Shown piece by piece: positions 16,134 to 26,103 of a stretch of 64,000 bases of DNA; position 1 is the stretch's first letter; every line of letters starts with the position of its first letter. Position numbers and translations under genes: made by a program. The DNA comes from Oikopleura dioica (lineage: Eukaryota; Chordata; Appendicularia; Copelata; Oikopleuridae). The stretch is from the NCBI GenBank assembly GCA_907165135.1, contig OU015569.1, positions 9,548,501 to 9,612,500 on the forward strand, written 5' to 3'. Below the pieces are notes generated by a model, which ran no database searches, had not been told where the DNA came from, and saw only the letters and a program-made list of their open reading frames with translations.

Positions 16134-18119
16134 GTCAAGCCCCTTAAATTTAAAAATCATGGAACGGGGCTGAAACGGCCCGAAGGGCCGTCAAGCCCCT
16201 TAAATTTAAAAATCATGGAACGGGGCTGAAACGGCCCGAAGGGCCGTCAAGCCCCTTAAATTTAAAAATCATGGAACGGGGCTGAAACGGCCCGAAGGGC
16301 CGTCAAGCCCCTTAAATTTAAAAATCATGGAACGGGGCTGAAACGGCCCGAAGGGCCGTCAAGCCCTTAAATTTAAAATCATGGAACGGGGCTGAAACGG
16401 CCCGAAGGGCCGTCAAGCCCCTTAAATTTAAAAATCATGGAACGGGGCTGAAACGGCCCGAAGGGCCGTCAAGCCCTTAAATTTAAAAATCATGGAACGG
16501 GGCTGAAACGGCCCGAAGGGCCGTCAAGCCCCTTAAATTTAAAAATCATGGAACGGGGCTGAAACGGCCCGAAGGGCCGTCAAGCCCCTTAAATTTAAAA
16601 ATCATGGAACGGGGCTGAAACGGCCCGAAGGGCCGTCAAGCCCCTTAAATTTAAAAATCATGGAACGGGGCTGAAACGGCCCGAAGGGCCGTCAAGCCCT
16701 TAAATTTAAAAATCATGGAACGGGGCTGAAACGGCCCGAAGGGCCGTCAAGCCCTTAAATTTAAAAATCATGGAACGGGGCTGAAACGGCCCGAAGGGCC
16801 GTCAAGCCCCTTAAATTTAAAAATCATGGAACGGGGCTGAAACGGCCCGAAGGGCCGTCAAGCCCCTTAAATTTAAAAATCATGGAACGGGGCTGAAACG
16901 GCCCGAAGGGCCGTCAAGCCCTTAAATTTAAAAATCATGGAACGGGGCTGAAACGGCCCGAAGGGCCGTCAAGCCCCTTAAATTTAAAAATCATGGAACG
17001 GGGCTGAAACGGCCCGAAGGGCCGTCAAGCCCCTTAAATTTAAAAATCATGGAACGGGGCTGAAACGGCCCGAAGGGCCGTCAAGCCCCTTAAATTTAAA
17101 AATCATGGAACGGGGCTGAAACGGCCCGAAGGGCCGTCAAGCCCCTTAAATTTAAAAATCATGGAACGGGGCTGAAACGGCCCGAAGGGCCGTCAAGCCC
17201 CTTAAATTTAAAAATCATGGAACGGGGCTGAAACGGCCCGAAGGGCCGTCAAGCCCCTTAAATTTAAAAATCATGGAACGGGGCTGAAACGGCCCGAAGG
17301 GCCGTCAAGCCCTTAAATTTAAAAATCATGGAACGGGGCTGAAACGGCCCGAAGGGCCGTCAAGCCCCTTAAATTTAAAAATCATGGAACGGGGCTGAAA
17401 CGGCCCGAAGGGCCGTCAAGCCCCTTAAATTTAAAAATCATGGAACGGGGCTGAAACGGCCCGAAGGGCCGTCAAGCCCTTAAATTTAAAAATCATGGAA
17501 CGGGGCTGAAACGGCCCGAAGGGCCGTCAAGCCCCTTAAATTTAAAAATCATGGAACGGGGCTGAAACGGCCCGAAGGGCCGTCAAGCCCCTTAAATTTA
17601 AAAATCATGGAACGGGGCTGAAACGGCCCGAAGGGCCGTCAAGCCCCTTAAATTTAAAATCATGGAACGGGGCTGAAACGGCCCGAAGGGCCGTCAAGCC
17701 CCTTAAATTTAAAAATCATGGAACGGGGCTGAAACGGCCCGAAGGGCCGTCAAGCCCTTAAATTTAAAAATCATGGAACGGGGCTGAAACGGCCCGAAGG
17801 GCCGTCAAGCCCTTAAATTTAAAATCATGGAACGGGGCTGAAACGGCCCGAAGGGCCGTCAAGCCCCTTAAATTTAAAAATCATGGAACGGGGCTGAAAC
17901 GGCCCGAAGGGCCGTCAAGCCCTTAAATTTAAAAATCATGGAACGGGGCTGAAACGGCCCGAAGGGCCGTCAAGCCCTTAAATTTAAAAATCATGGAACG
18001 GGGCTGAAACGGCCCGAAGGGCCGTCAAGCCCTTAAATTTAAAAATCATGGAACGGGGCTGAAACGGCCCGAAGGGCCGTCAAGCCCCTTAAATTTAAAA
18101 ATCATGGAACGGGGCTGAA
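16134..18119. repeat. tandem satellite, 56-bp unit, about 36 copies
   Basis: A head-to-tail array of a 56-bp unit beginning GTCAAGCCCCTTAAATTT. Copies differ almost only in length: many have CCC instead of CCCC or one fewer A, giving 54-56 bp units, so the array looks young or homogenised. Each unit contains two inverted repeats: AGCCCC with GGGGCT, and ACGGCCC-GAA-GGGCCGT, a 7-bp stem closing a GAA triloop. The TTAAATTTAA core is also palindromic. No open frame spans the array. Confidence 0.97.
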
Positions 18120-18120
18120 T

Positions 18121-18313
18121 TTTAAGGGTCTTCCATGAAGGCCGGTCTTCCACCAGAAAAGGTCCTCCAGGGGTCCTCCAAGAGTCACATGATCAAGATT
18201 TTTCAAAATTATTATCTATTTATTAGTTAAAGATTAATTTATCTTAAATAGCCTAGGTTAGACCTTTCTTCCATCAATGGGGTCTTCCACCAGATAAAAG
18301 TCCTCCATCAGCC
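18121..18313. repeat. degenerate GTCTTCCACCAGA repeats
   Basis: Two related blocks, about 18126-18180 and 18265-18313, share GGTCTTCCACCAGA followed by AA(A)GTCCTCCA. They lie between the satellite and the right end of the surrounding element and are probably part of it. Confidence 0.55.
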
Positions 18314-18837
18314 ATGGGAAAATACTTGAATGTGCGCGAAATATTCAAAACCCCGGCCCGGGCCCTCAGACTCCGTCGTGATATCTCTCGCCCACGGTAC
18401 TAATTAAAGGTCGCAGATTCCAAATATCGAATTTTTATTCTATAAAAATGTCAAATTATGCCGAAAAATCACTTTTTGCACAAATTTTCTTACTTTTCTC
18501 CCGGAGTACACCAAAATACACCTCTGATTTTGAGATATGATTGATAATAGACCTTTATCACTTATCTCTCAAAAATTCAGAATTCAGCAACATTCAGCAG
18601 ATACTCAAACTGAGGGTTAACTAATCGGAAGGGCCTGGGCGCGCGCTTATTTACAGAGCGCCCGGGGAGCAGTCCGAACCTCTTTGCTCAAGGTGACAAA
18701 ATCAGGTGGTTCGATGCTGGAATCCGGGGATTTCTGATTTCGGTATTTTGGAATCAGCGGGTCAAATTTAGTCTACAGTGTGAATTTCAGAAATATAGCA
18801 TAACTTTGAAATTCCCGTGAGAAACCCTAATCATCCG

Positions 18838-19193
18838 TATTGAAATTCTAAAGTTTCCTATAAATTAGCCACAAGATTTAACGGAAAGTGAGCTTGGTTA
18901 AACATCCTTTGCTAATACTAACCAATTGGAAATATTCGAATTTCGAAGCTTTGCAAAAATCGAACAAGAATTATCGTATAAAATTGAAATAAACGAAGAG
19001 TGTACAATTTACATTCCATTCAAGCTTCGCTTAATAGGGCGAGCACAGAGACAGCACCAGGGTTAACTTGCTTCTTTTAATAATATCATTGAAACGAGGC
19101 GTTAGTCATTTAGACTGCAGTCGAATGTTAATTTTTAAGAATTTATTTGACTTGAAGGGAAGCAATGGTAGTGGGGAAATAATATCAATAAGT
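18838..19193. other. 3' flank of GTPase gene
   Basis: AT-rich sequence between the transposon and the GTPase stop codon; nothing recognised. Confidence 0.4.
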
Positions 19194-19957
19194 TTATGAA
19201 ATGACGCACTTTTTCTCCTTGGCTTCTCGACCAGTGCCGTTGATAAGCGCCTCAATCTTCTTCACCGTGCCTTCGAAGACTGATTTGACTTTGGTGCCCT
19301 CCTTCGCGCTGACTTCGAGAAACTAAATAAGCCATTAGCATTGTTCAAAATCGTGCGAGGTTACCTGTGCATTCCAAGATCTAGCAATCTGCTGTCCTTC
19401 TTGTTCAGTGACCTGCCGGTTTCCGTTCAAGTCTGTTTTGTTTCCGACGAGGATAACGGCTTTCTGGGAGGAGGCCAGGGAAGCGCCGCGTTTTTGCTCC
19501 AACTTGTCTGAACACACAAATATTAAATCACGCCCTCGCCATATCTAAGCTTTACCTTTTATTTGTTTGACGATGTTGAAGCTTTCCAAGTTGTCTATCG
19601 CGTAAACGAAGACGAACGCATCGTAAACATTGGCGCTGAAGTCTTCTGGAATGAAGGAGTATTCGTCTAGACTCAATTACAGCTCTGTTGATGGTTTTTT
19701 GCTTACCCATTCCAGCACTGTCAAGTATGTCCAGCTCATAGATGGTGTTGCTGACGTTGAGGTTGTACTTGTATGGCGTGTCGATGGTGGGTCGGTAGCG
19801 CTCGACAAACCTCTCGTAGCAGAGCTATATTGACAGTAAGAGTCACAGCTAGTTTTTGTTGAAGTACCTGATTAACAAGACAGGTTTTACCAACGCAGCG
19901 ATTACCCAGAATAAGAATTCGATAGTCTTTTCTCACCACTCCGTCAATATCGTCCAT
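19194..19957 (-). CDS. Ras-family small GTPase, atypical switch II
   Basis: Five exons (minus): 19868-19957, 19707-19824, 19556-19645, 19365-19507, 19194-19322; 189 residues, normal for Ras proteins. Motifs: P-loop GNRCVGKT, switch I region RYRPTID, G3 as DSAGMEDF, G4 NKTD and G5 SAK. The C-terminus is basic and ends in CVIS, a CaaX box expected to be farnesylated, so the protein should sit on membranes. The usual Gln after DTAG (Ras Gln61) is Met here, which in the family would lower intrinsic GTP hydrolysis. It does not match one vertebrate subfamily clearly; a Rheb, RERG or RASL-like divergent member is possible. Confidence 0.9.
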
Positions 19958-20227
19958 GGGAAAAGATTAGGAAGACTTTTGGCCGATTAGTTGTCTCTAA
20001 ATGGTGCAAGGTTAAAATGGCAGAACTACTGGTGAAGTAAAAAATCGTAACATGAATGGAATGGGAGTAACATGAGAACACCTCCGAAAGAATTGAACGA
20101 AAAAGATGAACTGAAGAAAAAGGAGCAGAAGTACAATTTTGAAGAGGAAGGGCTGTTTGAAGGTTACTGAGCGGCTCGCTTTTTTCATGGTACTCGCTGT
20201 TTGAGTAAAGGCGATGAAGCGAAATGG

Positions 20228-22178
20228 TCACTGGTCGGAGACGGCTTCGTCACTTTCCTCGTTGTTCGGAGACGGAATGGCGTACTTTTTCAAAGGGCCT
20301 ATCAGATCTTCAAGAGGCTATAAAATAGTCAGTCAGAAGAAAATAAGCTAACTGGGGGGAGATAATCCGCCACTAATACCGTGCATCACTTTATCAGATT
20401 TTCGTTTAGTAAAATTAGTGAAACACGGACTTAGTAGCAGGAGATGGCAGTTACAAAGTTTTATTTGTGAAAAACAGATCTCTTTCAACTTACCAAAAAC
20501 TCTTTTTCGTCCAGCAGATGAAATTTCTCAGCAAAAAGGACGAAGTGCAGCGTTGTCATGCTCAAGTGGCCAACGAGTCCCAAGTCGCAGAAAGCCTGGT
20601 AGTGGCTGTGATAGATATGAGCTGAAAAAAGGGTTGGTTCTGCTCGAGACGCGACGAATTATGGCTAGAGCTAGGAGGGTGGCGACAGAGCTAAAGCCGA
20701 TATTATTGTAAGGGACGTCTCATGGAGGGGATGAAAGAAAAAAGTCTCTAAGACACTACCACGTTGAGAATTTAGCCGATTCTTCACCAGGGCGAGGCTC
20801 GTTCAGCGTGAAAGTGTGGGAGAACTCAAATCGAAGCGTCTATTTATACTGCTGCAAATAAGCGCTCTAGAAAAATCCCGAATAATACCGATAAAAACAA
20901 AACTCTCTAATCGAATCATAAAAATTCTCGATCGTTTCCCTGGGTAAAACGAAAGCAAAATGATTTTGTTCTATAAGGATCGCCAAATCTATATTTAGAA
21001 AGCTCGTTTAGCTCTTAGGGATATAACTTACAGATTACGTGCCAAATCAATCGTAGCATTTTCGAAATCGTGCGGCTAAACTCGTCAGAAAACTTTTGTT
21101 CGTATTTTGTCGGAAAGACGCTTTGGTCGGTCACCATTTGTTGACAGTGGGCCATCGCATAATCTTAAAATCATGCTCACCATTTCGTGAAAACGCTTAA
21201 AATGACAGCTCGAAATTATTTTTTTGAAAAAACAAGATGGTTTCTAGAAATAATTGCATCTAAAGCATTGATGAATACTTCATTTATAAAATAAAATACT
21301 TCAGGTACCTGATTTAGTGTCGCTTTTTAGCTATTTCGCAACCGTTTTCTTAAAAAAGCGACATTGGATCAGGTGGTATTCAATTAAAAGAGCGGTAGTT
21401 ATGGTCTGAGAAAATTGTTATATGCAAAATCGATTCATAAAAGTTCCCATGAGGAGCGAAAAGATATAGTTGCCTATGCTACGTCCTGGAAACTCGCTAT
21501 TCACAGTTGACTAAATTCAAAAACAGTTTAAATATCTTCTCGACGTGAGAAAAGACGAGACAGTATCCTGTATTCTGAAATGTCTTTTGTCTTTCGGTCT
21601 CGCAGTCGGCGAAAACACCGGCACCGATTTACTTTACGGGCGAGAGATCGATTTCTCATCATGGGAGAAGACACTCCAGTCGGAGCGACAGAAAAACACG
21701 AGTTTTGTTTTTCTCAAGCCGGAATTCTACGAGACGCTAGCTCAGCTCTCCCGTCTATTTTCAGGAGAAGAAGTTACCTATGTACTGTGGCGCAGTGCAT
21801 TTGATCTTCTTATTCTTCTCGTCCACCCAAAGAAACGTCGTGTTCTGAGGCCCTTTCATCGTTGGACACGATTCTGCGGTGCATAACTCGCTGATCACCG
21901 AGAAGTGGCGATCAACGTTGTGAAAAATAGCTTTTTTACCGGTTGAAAGTAAAGTTTGTTAGGAAAGTTAGTAAAATTGATGTGAAAACGGGGCCTAAGG
22001 TGTGCGTGGCGAGCCACTCTTGCTCGTCTACTCCCGGCGGCAGAGTGACCATTTTATCGTAATTCGTGTTCAGCTCGGGTCTCCGTACTTCCGGGTGCGA
22101 GTAAATGTTTGGCTGTACTGGCGGCTCCGGAGAGCTTCTTCCTTTGCTGTTCTTGTTGCCGAATGAGAGCCAGTTCAT
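20228..22178 (-). CDS. MOB2: MOB kinase activator 2
   Basis: Five exons (minus): 21995-22178, 21778-21930, 21032-21163, 20494-20621, 20228-20317; 687 nt, 228 residues. It carries the Mob/phocein signature: FHNVDRHFSVISELCTAESC, KIKCTAPQYIDY, VTDQSVFPTKY and the HIYHSHY/GHLSMTTLHFVLFAEKF block with the zinc-binding Cys and His residues. Best fit is MOB2, which binds NDR/LATS-type kinases. Intron 1 (21931-21994) has a GC donor and no in-frame GT option; the joined sequence aligns with MOB2 without gaps. Intron 2 is about 610 bp and contains open frames on the other strand that I take as chance. A TTTAG acceptor lies about 6 nt upstream of the ATG. Confidence 0.93.
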
Positions 22179-22845
22179 TTTATTCTAAAGATGCTGATTT
22201 TATGAAAAAACCTCTGAATTAAAATTGGGAATAATTAGGCAGGTTCGATTGAAAAGTGCTCTTCTGCGCGAACTCCGAAGTTAAACGAAGATGCTCCTCA
22301 GTCAATGTAGCAAGGTGTAAGACATTGCCTCGAAGTCGCCTTCAATAGTCGAGCTTCACGAAGTGCTCTCGTTAGAGGCAAGGAGTTGTAAATGCTGTAA
22401 TCGCGCGAAGTTTCATAAAAATTGAAAAATTATTGTAAATGAAGCATTTTTTTCTTCGAAAGACAAAATTTGGATTCTTTTTTTCAGGATTCAAGGATTT
22501 AACATTGCAAGAGAGTCGACCGGATCTGGCCGAGAACAGAAATTAGTTGAAACTCAAACTAAGAAAATTGAAAATTTTGAACAGAGAAGGTATGGACAAG
22601 GGAATTGCCCTACAACAAGAAAAAATAACGGAAATTATTTATAGTATAGATGCGAATCCTTTTTAGATTGGTAATATTAATATTTTTCTTTGACAGCTTG
22701 AAGAATAGTTATGTAAAGTTTGAACTTGTTTTGGTTCTCTTATTGCTCTGCCTTTGCAGAAAAAGACACCACCGAGAACCTGTCCTTATCGGTTGTAAAG
22801 GTTCATAAATCCAATTTGTCCACGGTAGAAGCAGATGACGAAGCA
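22179..22845. other. intergenic with a 5S rRNA-like motif
   Basis: Contains ACTCCGAAGTTAAAC at about 22275-22290, like the conserved loop of 5S rRNA, with weak similarity continuing for about 50 nt. The flanks do not pair over the normal 120 nt, so I do not call an RNA gene. Confidence 0.3.
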
Positions 22846-23684
22846 TCAAGCAGCGTACTGAGCTGTCCATTCCCTAGTATTCATTTATAAAGATGTTTGG
22901 ACAGATCGAGAGGGGGAAGAGTTTGGAAACCTAATTTTTAGTTGTTCTTACTTGGCTGTTCTAATGGCTTGGGCTTCGTTTTGTTTCCAGAGCTGAGCGA
23001 CATCGTTGGCGAGCGGATCATCTGGGTTAGGGGCGCTGAGAAGAGCCTGAATGCTCAACAGCACGGTTCGGATCTGGAGAGCAGGCGACCATTTGTCCTT
23101 GAGGATGTCTACAAAGAAACATGAGCTCTAGGGAGTGTCGATTTCATTTACCAAGGCAGATTCGACCGAGCTTGTCGATGTTTGGATGGTAGATTTTGGT
23201 CATGAAGCGCACTTTTGGCGGTGCCATTGGATACTCCTCGGGCAAGAAGAGTTCCAGATTGAAGTTTCCTGAAAAGAAGAGTCTAGAAGTGCTTCCCTCG
23301 AAGCTCATTCAAACGCACTTATTTATTAGGGTTAATAACTCATCTAATTCGATAAAAAAGGTTATTAAATATATATTGCGCAATGAGGTGAAAAATGTCT
23401 GCGAGACGAAAATATGATAAAAAATACGACCACCAGGATAATAAATTGTGACGCAGAAAAGCTGATTTACTAAATACGTACAAATGCTTCATTTACCATT
23501 TTCATATGGAGAGTCCTGTGGTCCAACGACAACAATTTTGAAGTACCTAATGAAACGCAAATGATTCAGACAAGAAGCAAATGAATTACCGGGCATTCGA
23601 CTCGTCTGGTGTCGCTGTAATGCCGGAAACAGGCTCAGACTGGAGCTTCTGGGTCTCTTTTATAATTCGACGAGGCAAAGCCAT
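22846..23684 (-). CDS. UBE2N: ubiquitin-conjugating enzyme E2 N (Ubc13)
   Basis: Five exons (minus): 23590-23684, 23497-23546, 23152-23268, 22952-23108, 22846-22873; 148 residues. The E2 core shows [44 protein letters not shown] with the catalytic Cys, and [19 protein letters not shown], all diagnostic of Ubc13. The last exon is only 28 nt (EWTAQYAA then stop) and restores the conserved C-terminal helix. The partner MMS2 would be needed for Lys63 chains; it is not in this window. The ATG directly follows TTTAG, as in a trans-spliced mRNA, and the gene lies 141 bp downstream of ATP6AP1 on the same strand, so an operon is likely. Confidence 0.96.
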
Positions 23685-23825
23685 CTAAATAGATGCTCCT
23701 GCGTTAATCAACTGTTCCGATTCATTGTCATTGATAGAGTCAAGCTTCATCTGCGGGAATAAACAACCAAGATTTTTATTGTGCGTTTATTATGATAACG
23801 AAAGAATAGGTATGATTTTGAAGGA

Positions 23826-26103
23826 TTAATTATCGGGAATGATGAGTGGCTTCGATCGAGTAGATTCGAAACGCGATGGAACTTCGATAGAGACGACGAA
23901 GTACAGCCCGAAAGCCAGAATGATGGTGAAAACGACCATAGCGATAACAGTGATCCAGACCATTTCCCCGAAGACGGGAGTGCAATCGATTGCCCGTGAA
24001 AAGTAGGGCTGCGCTTTAGACTCCATCGCAGCTCCGTATTGCACCTAGAAACAACATTAAACTGGCCCATTGAAAGAAAAATCACTTGATAGGGACCAAA
24101 GGCGAGAGTAGTGGTTGTCGTTCCTTGGACATTCTTTAGTTTGGACTTATTGCAAGTGTAGCTAAAGGTAAAGTTGGAAACTTTGTCCCAGGGAGTGACA
24201 ATCGGAATAGTTTGGTTCTTCTCGCCGAAGGTGTTTCCATCAAACTCAACCAAAAAGTTTTTCGCTTGATAGTTGCTTTCCAGATTCGTAATTTCCTCGA
24301 ATTTCAACTTGAGCGCTTTCTCTTCCGATGTAGGAATCGTAATCGTCATGGATAGGGAAACTCGATGAAAAATGAGCTTTTTTCTGGGCTTAGTAGAGAG
24401 GGAGTATAATACAGATTTAGAAAGCCCAGAAGCTGAGCATCATTTTGACTATTTACAGTATGGGGTTTGGGTCATGTCCTGGGGCGTTTTTGGGCGTCTA
24501 AAGTCCGGAAAATGGGGGTAGTTCCAGAAAAGGGATTAAAAAAGTACCGGTAGTCCATCCTAAGAAAGAGCGGCTTAGTGTACGTTGTAGAGGAGGCTCT
24601 GGCGGTTCAGAATCTGTATAGAAACCTATTGGGACCCCCACATTCTAGAGGCGCTAGAGGCTCTAGAAGTTGAGGAAGTTACCTCAAAATCGGTACTTTT
24701 TTACGAAAAATTGCAGTAAGGGTTATATTTTTATCAGAAATCGTCTTAAAAACGTTCCAATCAATTTTTGGATGTCAAAAATATCGTTTGGGGTCATTTG
24801 AGGTTATTCGGGTAGAGTTTCGGCCAAATTCTATTTTTTCTCAAAAAATGACCCCAAGTGACCTCATGTAACCCCAAACGATATTTTTGACATCCAAAAA
24901 TTGATTGGAACGTTTTTAAGACGATTTCTGATAAAAATATAACCCTTACTGCAATTTTTCGTAAAAAAGTACCGATTTTGAGGTAACTTCCTCAACTTCT
25001 AGAGCCTCTAGCGCCTCTAGAATGTGGGGGTCCCAATAGGTTTCTATACAGATTCTGAACCGCCAGAGCCTCCTCTACAACGTACACTAAGCCGCTCTTT
25101 CTTAGGATGGACTACCGGTACTTTTTTAATCCCTTTTCTGGAACTACCCCCATTTTCCGGACTTTAGACGCCCAAAAACGCCTCAGGACATGACCCAAAC
25201 CCCATACTGTAAATAGTCAAAATGATGCTCAGCTTCTGGGCTTTCTAAATCTGTGTTATACTCCCTCTCTACTAAGCCCAGAAAAAAGCTCATTTTTCAT
25301 CGAGTTTCCCTAGTCATGGACGTCTTGTCGCAAGACCACTTGCTTGTGTCACTTTCCACAGTGTAGGTCTTGATATCGTTGTTGTTGAACTCCTCGCCGG
25401 TGTAAACTCATCAACGGCTATGTGCATCGAACTCAAAACACGCAATTAGTGTTGATGAACTATCTAGCCATTCCTTGAACAGTAGGGCCAATTTTGATGG
25501 CGCCACAGTCATCGTCAAACGCTTTCTCGGGATAATTGATCCAACCAGAGTTAGTGGTAGAGGCCTGAAGAATTTTTCGATCAGCGGCGACGGACGAATC
25601 ATCAGAAGATGAAAGTTCCGCTTTATTGTTCGTCTGCGAGTTCCGCTCCAAAAACGGTGTCTTCTAGTCATAATTATTGAAAAGGATATTGAATGAAAAA
25701 TGCGTTGGAGACGCGTTTTGAGAGCGGTTCCTTGAAAGCCTTGCCCAGAAGAATGATGGGTTGACCACTTGATAGTCGATCGACGATAAAAGAGTCGGCC
25801 TCATTGATATTGGCGATCTCCGTTGTTTCTTCGGGCGTCGATTTCAAGAAGTAGAGAGAAGGCGTTTTGCCAGAGAGTTGAGCAGCGGAGAGCTTATTCA
25901 ACTCACCCATCTGAGAATTCATGGTTTTATGCAATAAAAAACAATATTCTTACTGTAATAGGGACGGTCACGTGCACTGCTCCGGGACAGTCCGGAAGCG
26001 TTTCAAGAAACGAGCCAGAAGGCCCATCACTATTTGGGCAGTTCCAAACCAGCATCATCTGCGACGCGGAAATCACCGAAATAAGCCCAAGAAGTAGCTT
26101 CAT
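23826..26103 (-). CDS. ATP6AP1: V-ATPase accessory subunit S1 (Ac45), interrupted by insertion
   Basis: Type I membrane protein that assists V-ATPase assembly. Exons (minus): 25954-26103 (signal peptide MKLLLGLISVISAS), about 25713-25910, 25465-25663, then one exon 25406 to 24086 that is split by a 960 bp element (24353-25312), and 23826-24044. Without the element and one copy of its 8-bp duplication the frame is continuous, 1119 nt, 372 residues. The C-terminal half matches the Ac45 domain: SYTC, then FSRAIDCTPVFGEMVW and one membrane helix followed by RFEST. The unspliced element brings a stop after a few codons. The intron 25407-25464 may be GA-AG, or a GT-AG choice with a longer deletion. 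Either the allele is broken or the element is removed as an intron. Confidence 0.85.
24353..25312. mobile_element. hAT-like inverted-repeat MITE inside an ATP6AP1 exon
   Basis: 960 bp, two arms of about 450 bp in near-perfect inverted orientation around a 50-60 bp loop. Ends TAGGGAAACTCGATG and CATCGAGTTTCCCTA; the 8-bp duplication GTCATGGA flanks it at 24345-24352 and 25313-25320. No open frame. The arms are almost identical, indicating a recent insertion. It lies within the coding sequence at a Ser-Met-Thr stretch. Confidence 0.93.

Larger units (their letters stand above)
15613..18829. mobile_element. hAT-like non-autonomous element carrying a satellite array
   Basis: The left end TAGGGTTTTTCACGGGAA is matched in reverse complement at the right end, with one mismatch in 18. 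Both ends are flanked by the identical 8-bp direct repeat ATCATCCG (15605-15612 and 18830-18837). Subterminal inverted copies at 15712-15741 and 18371-18400 support a single 3.2 kb unit. TAGGG termini with 8-bp duplications fit the hAT superfamily (TIR start YARNG). No transposase frame is present. About 2 kb of the interior is a 56-bp tandem repeat. The left end lies only about 20 bp from the fold-back element. Confidence 0.85.

Noticed and set aside
16134-18119. CRISPR-like array
   Set aside because: Repeats are directly adjacent without unique spacers and the locus is eukaryotic; it is a satellite.
21545-21886. 113-codon plus-strand frame
   Set aside because: It overlaps MOB2 exon 2 on the minus strand and its intron; the minus strand matches a known family.
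25407-25464. GA-AG intron in ATP6AP1 as proof of non-canonical splicing
   Set aside because: A GT-AG alternative further upstream keeps the frame and this part of Ac45 is too variable to decide.
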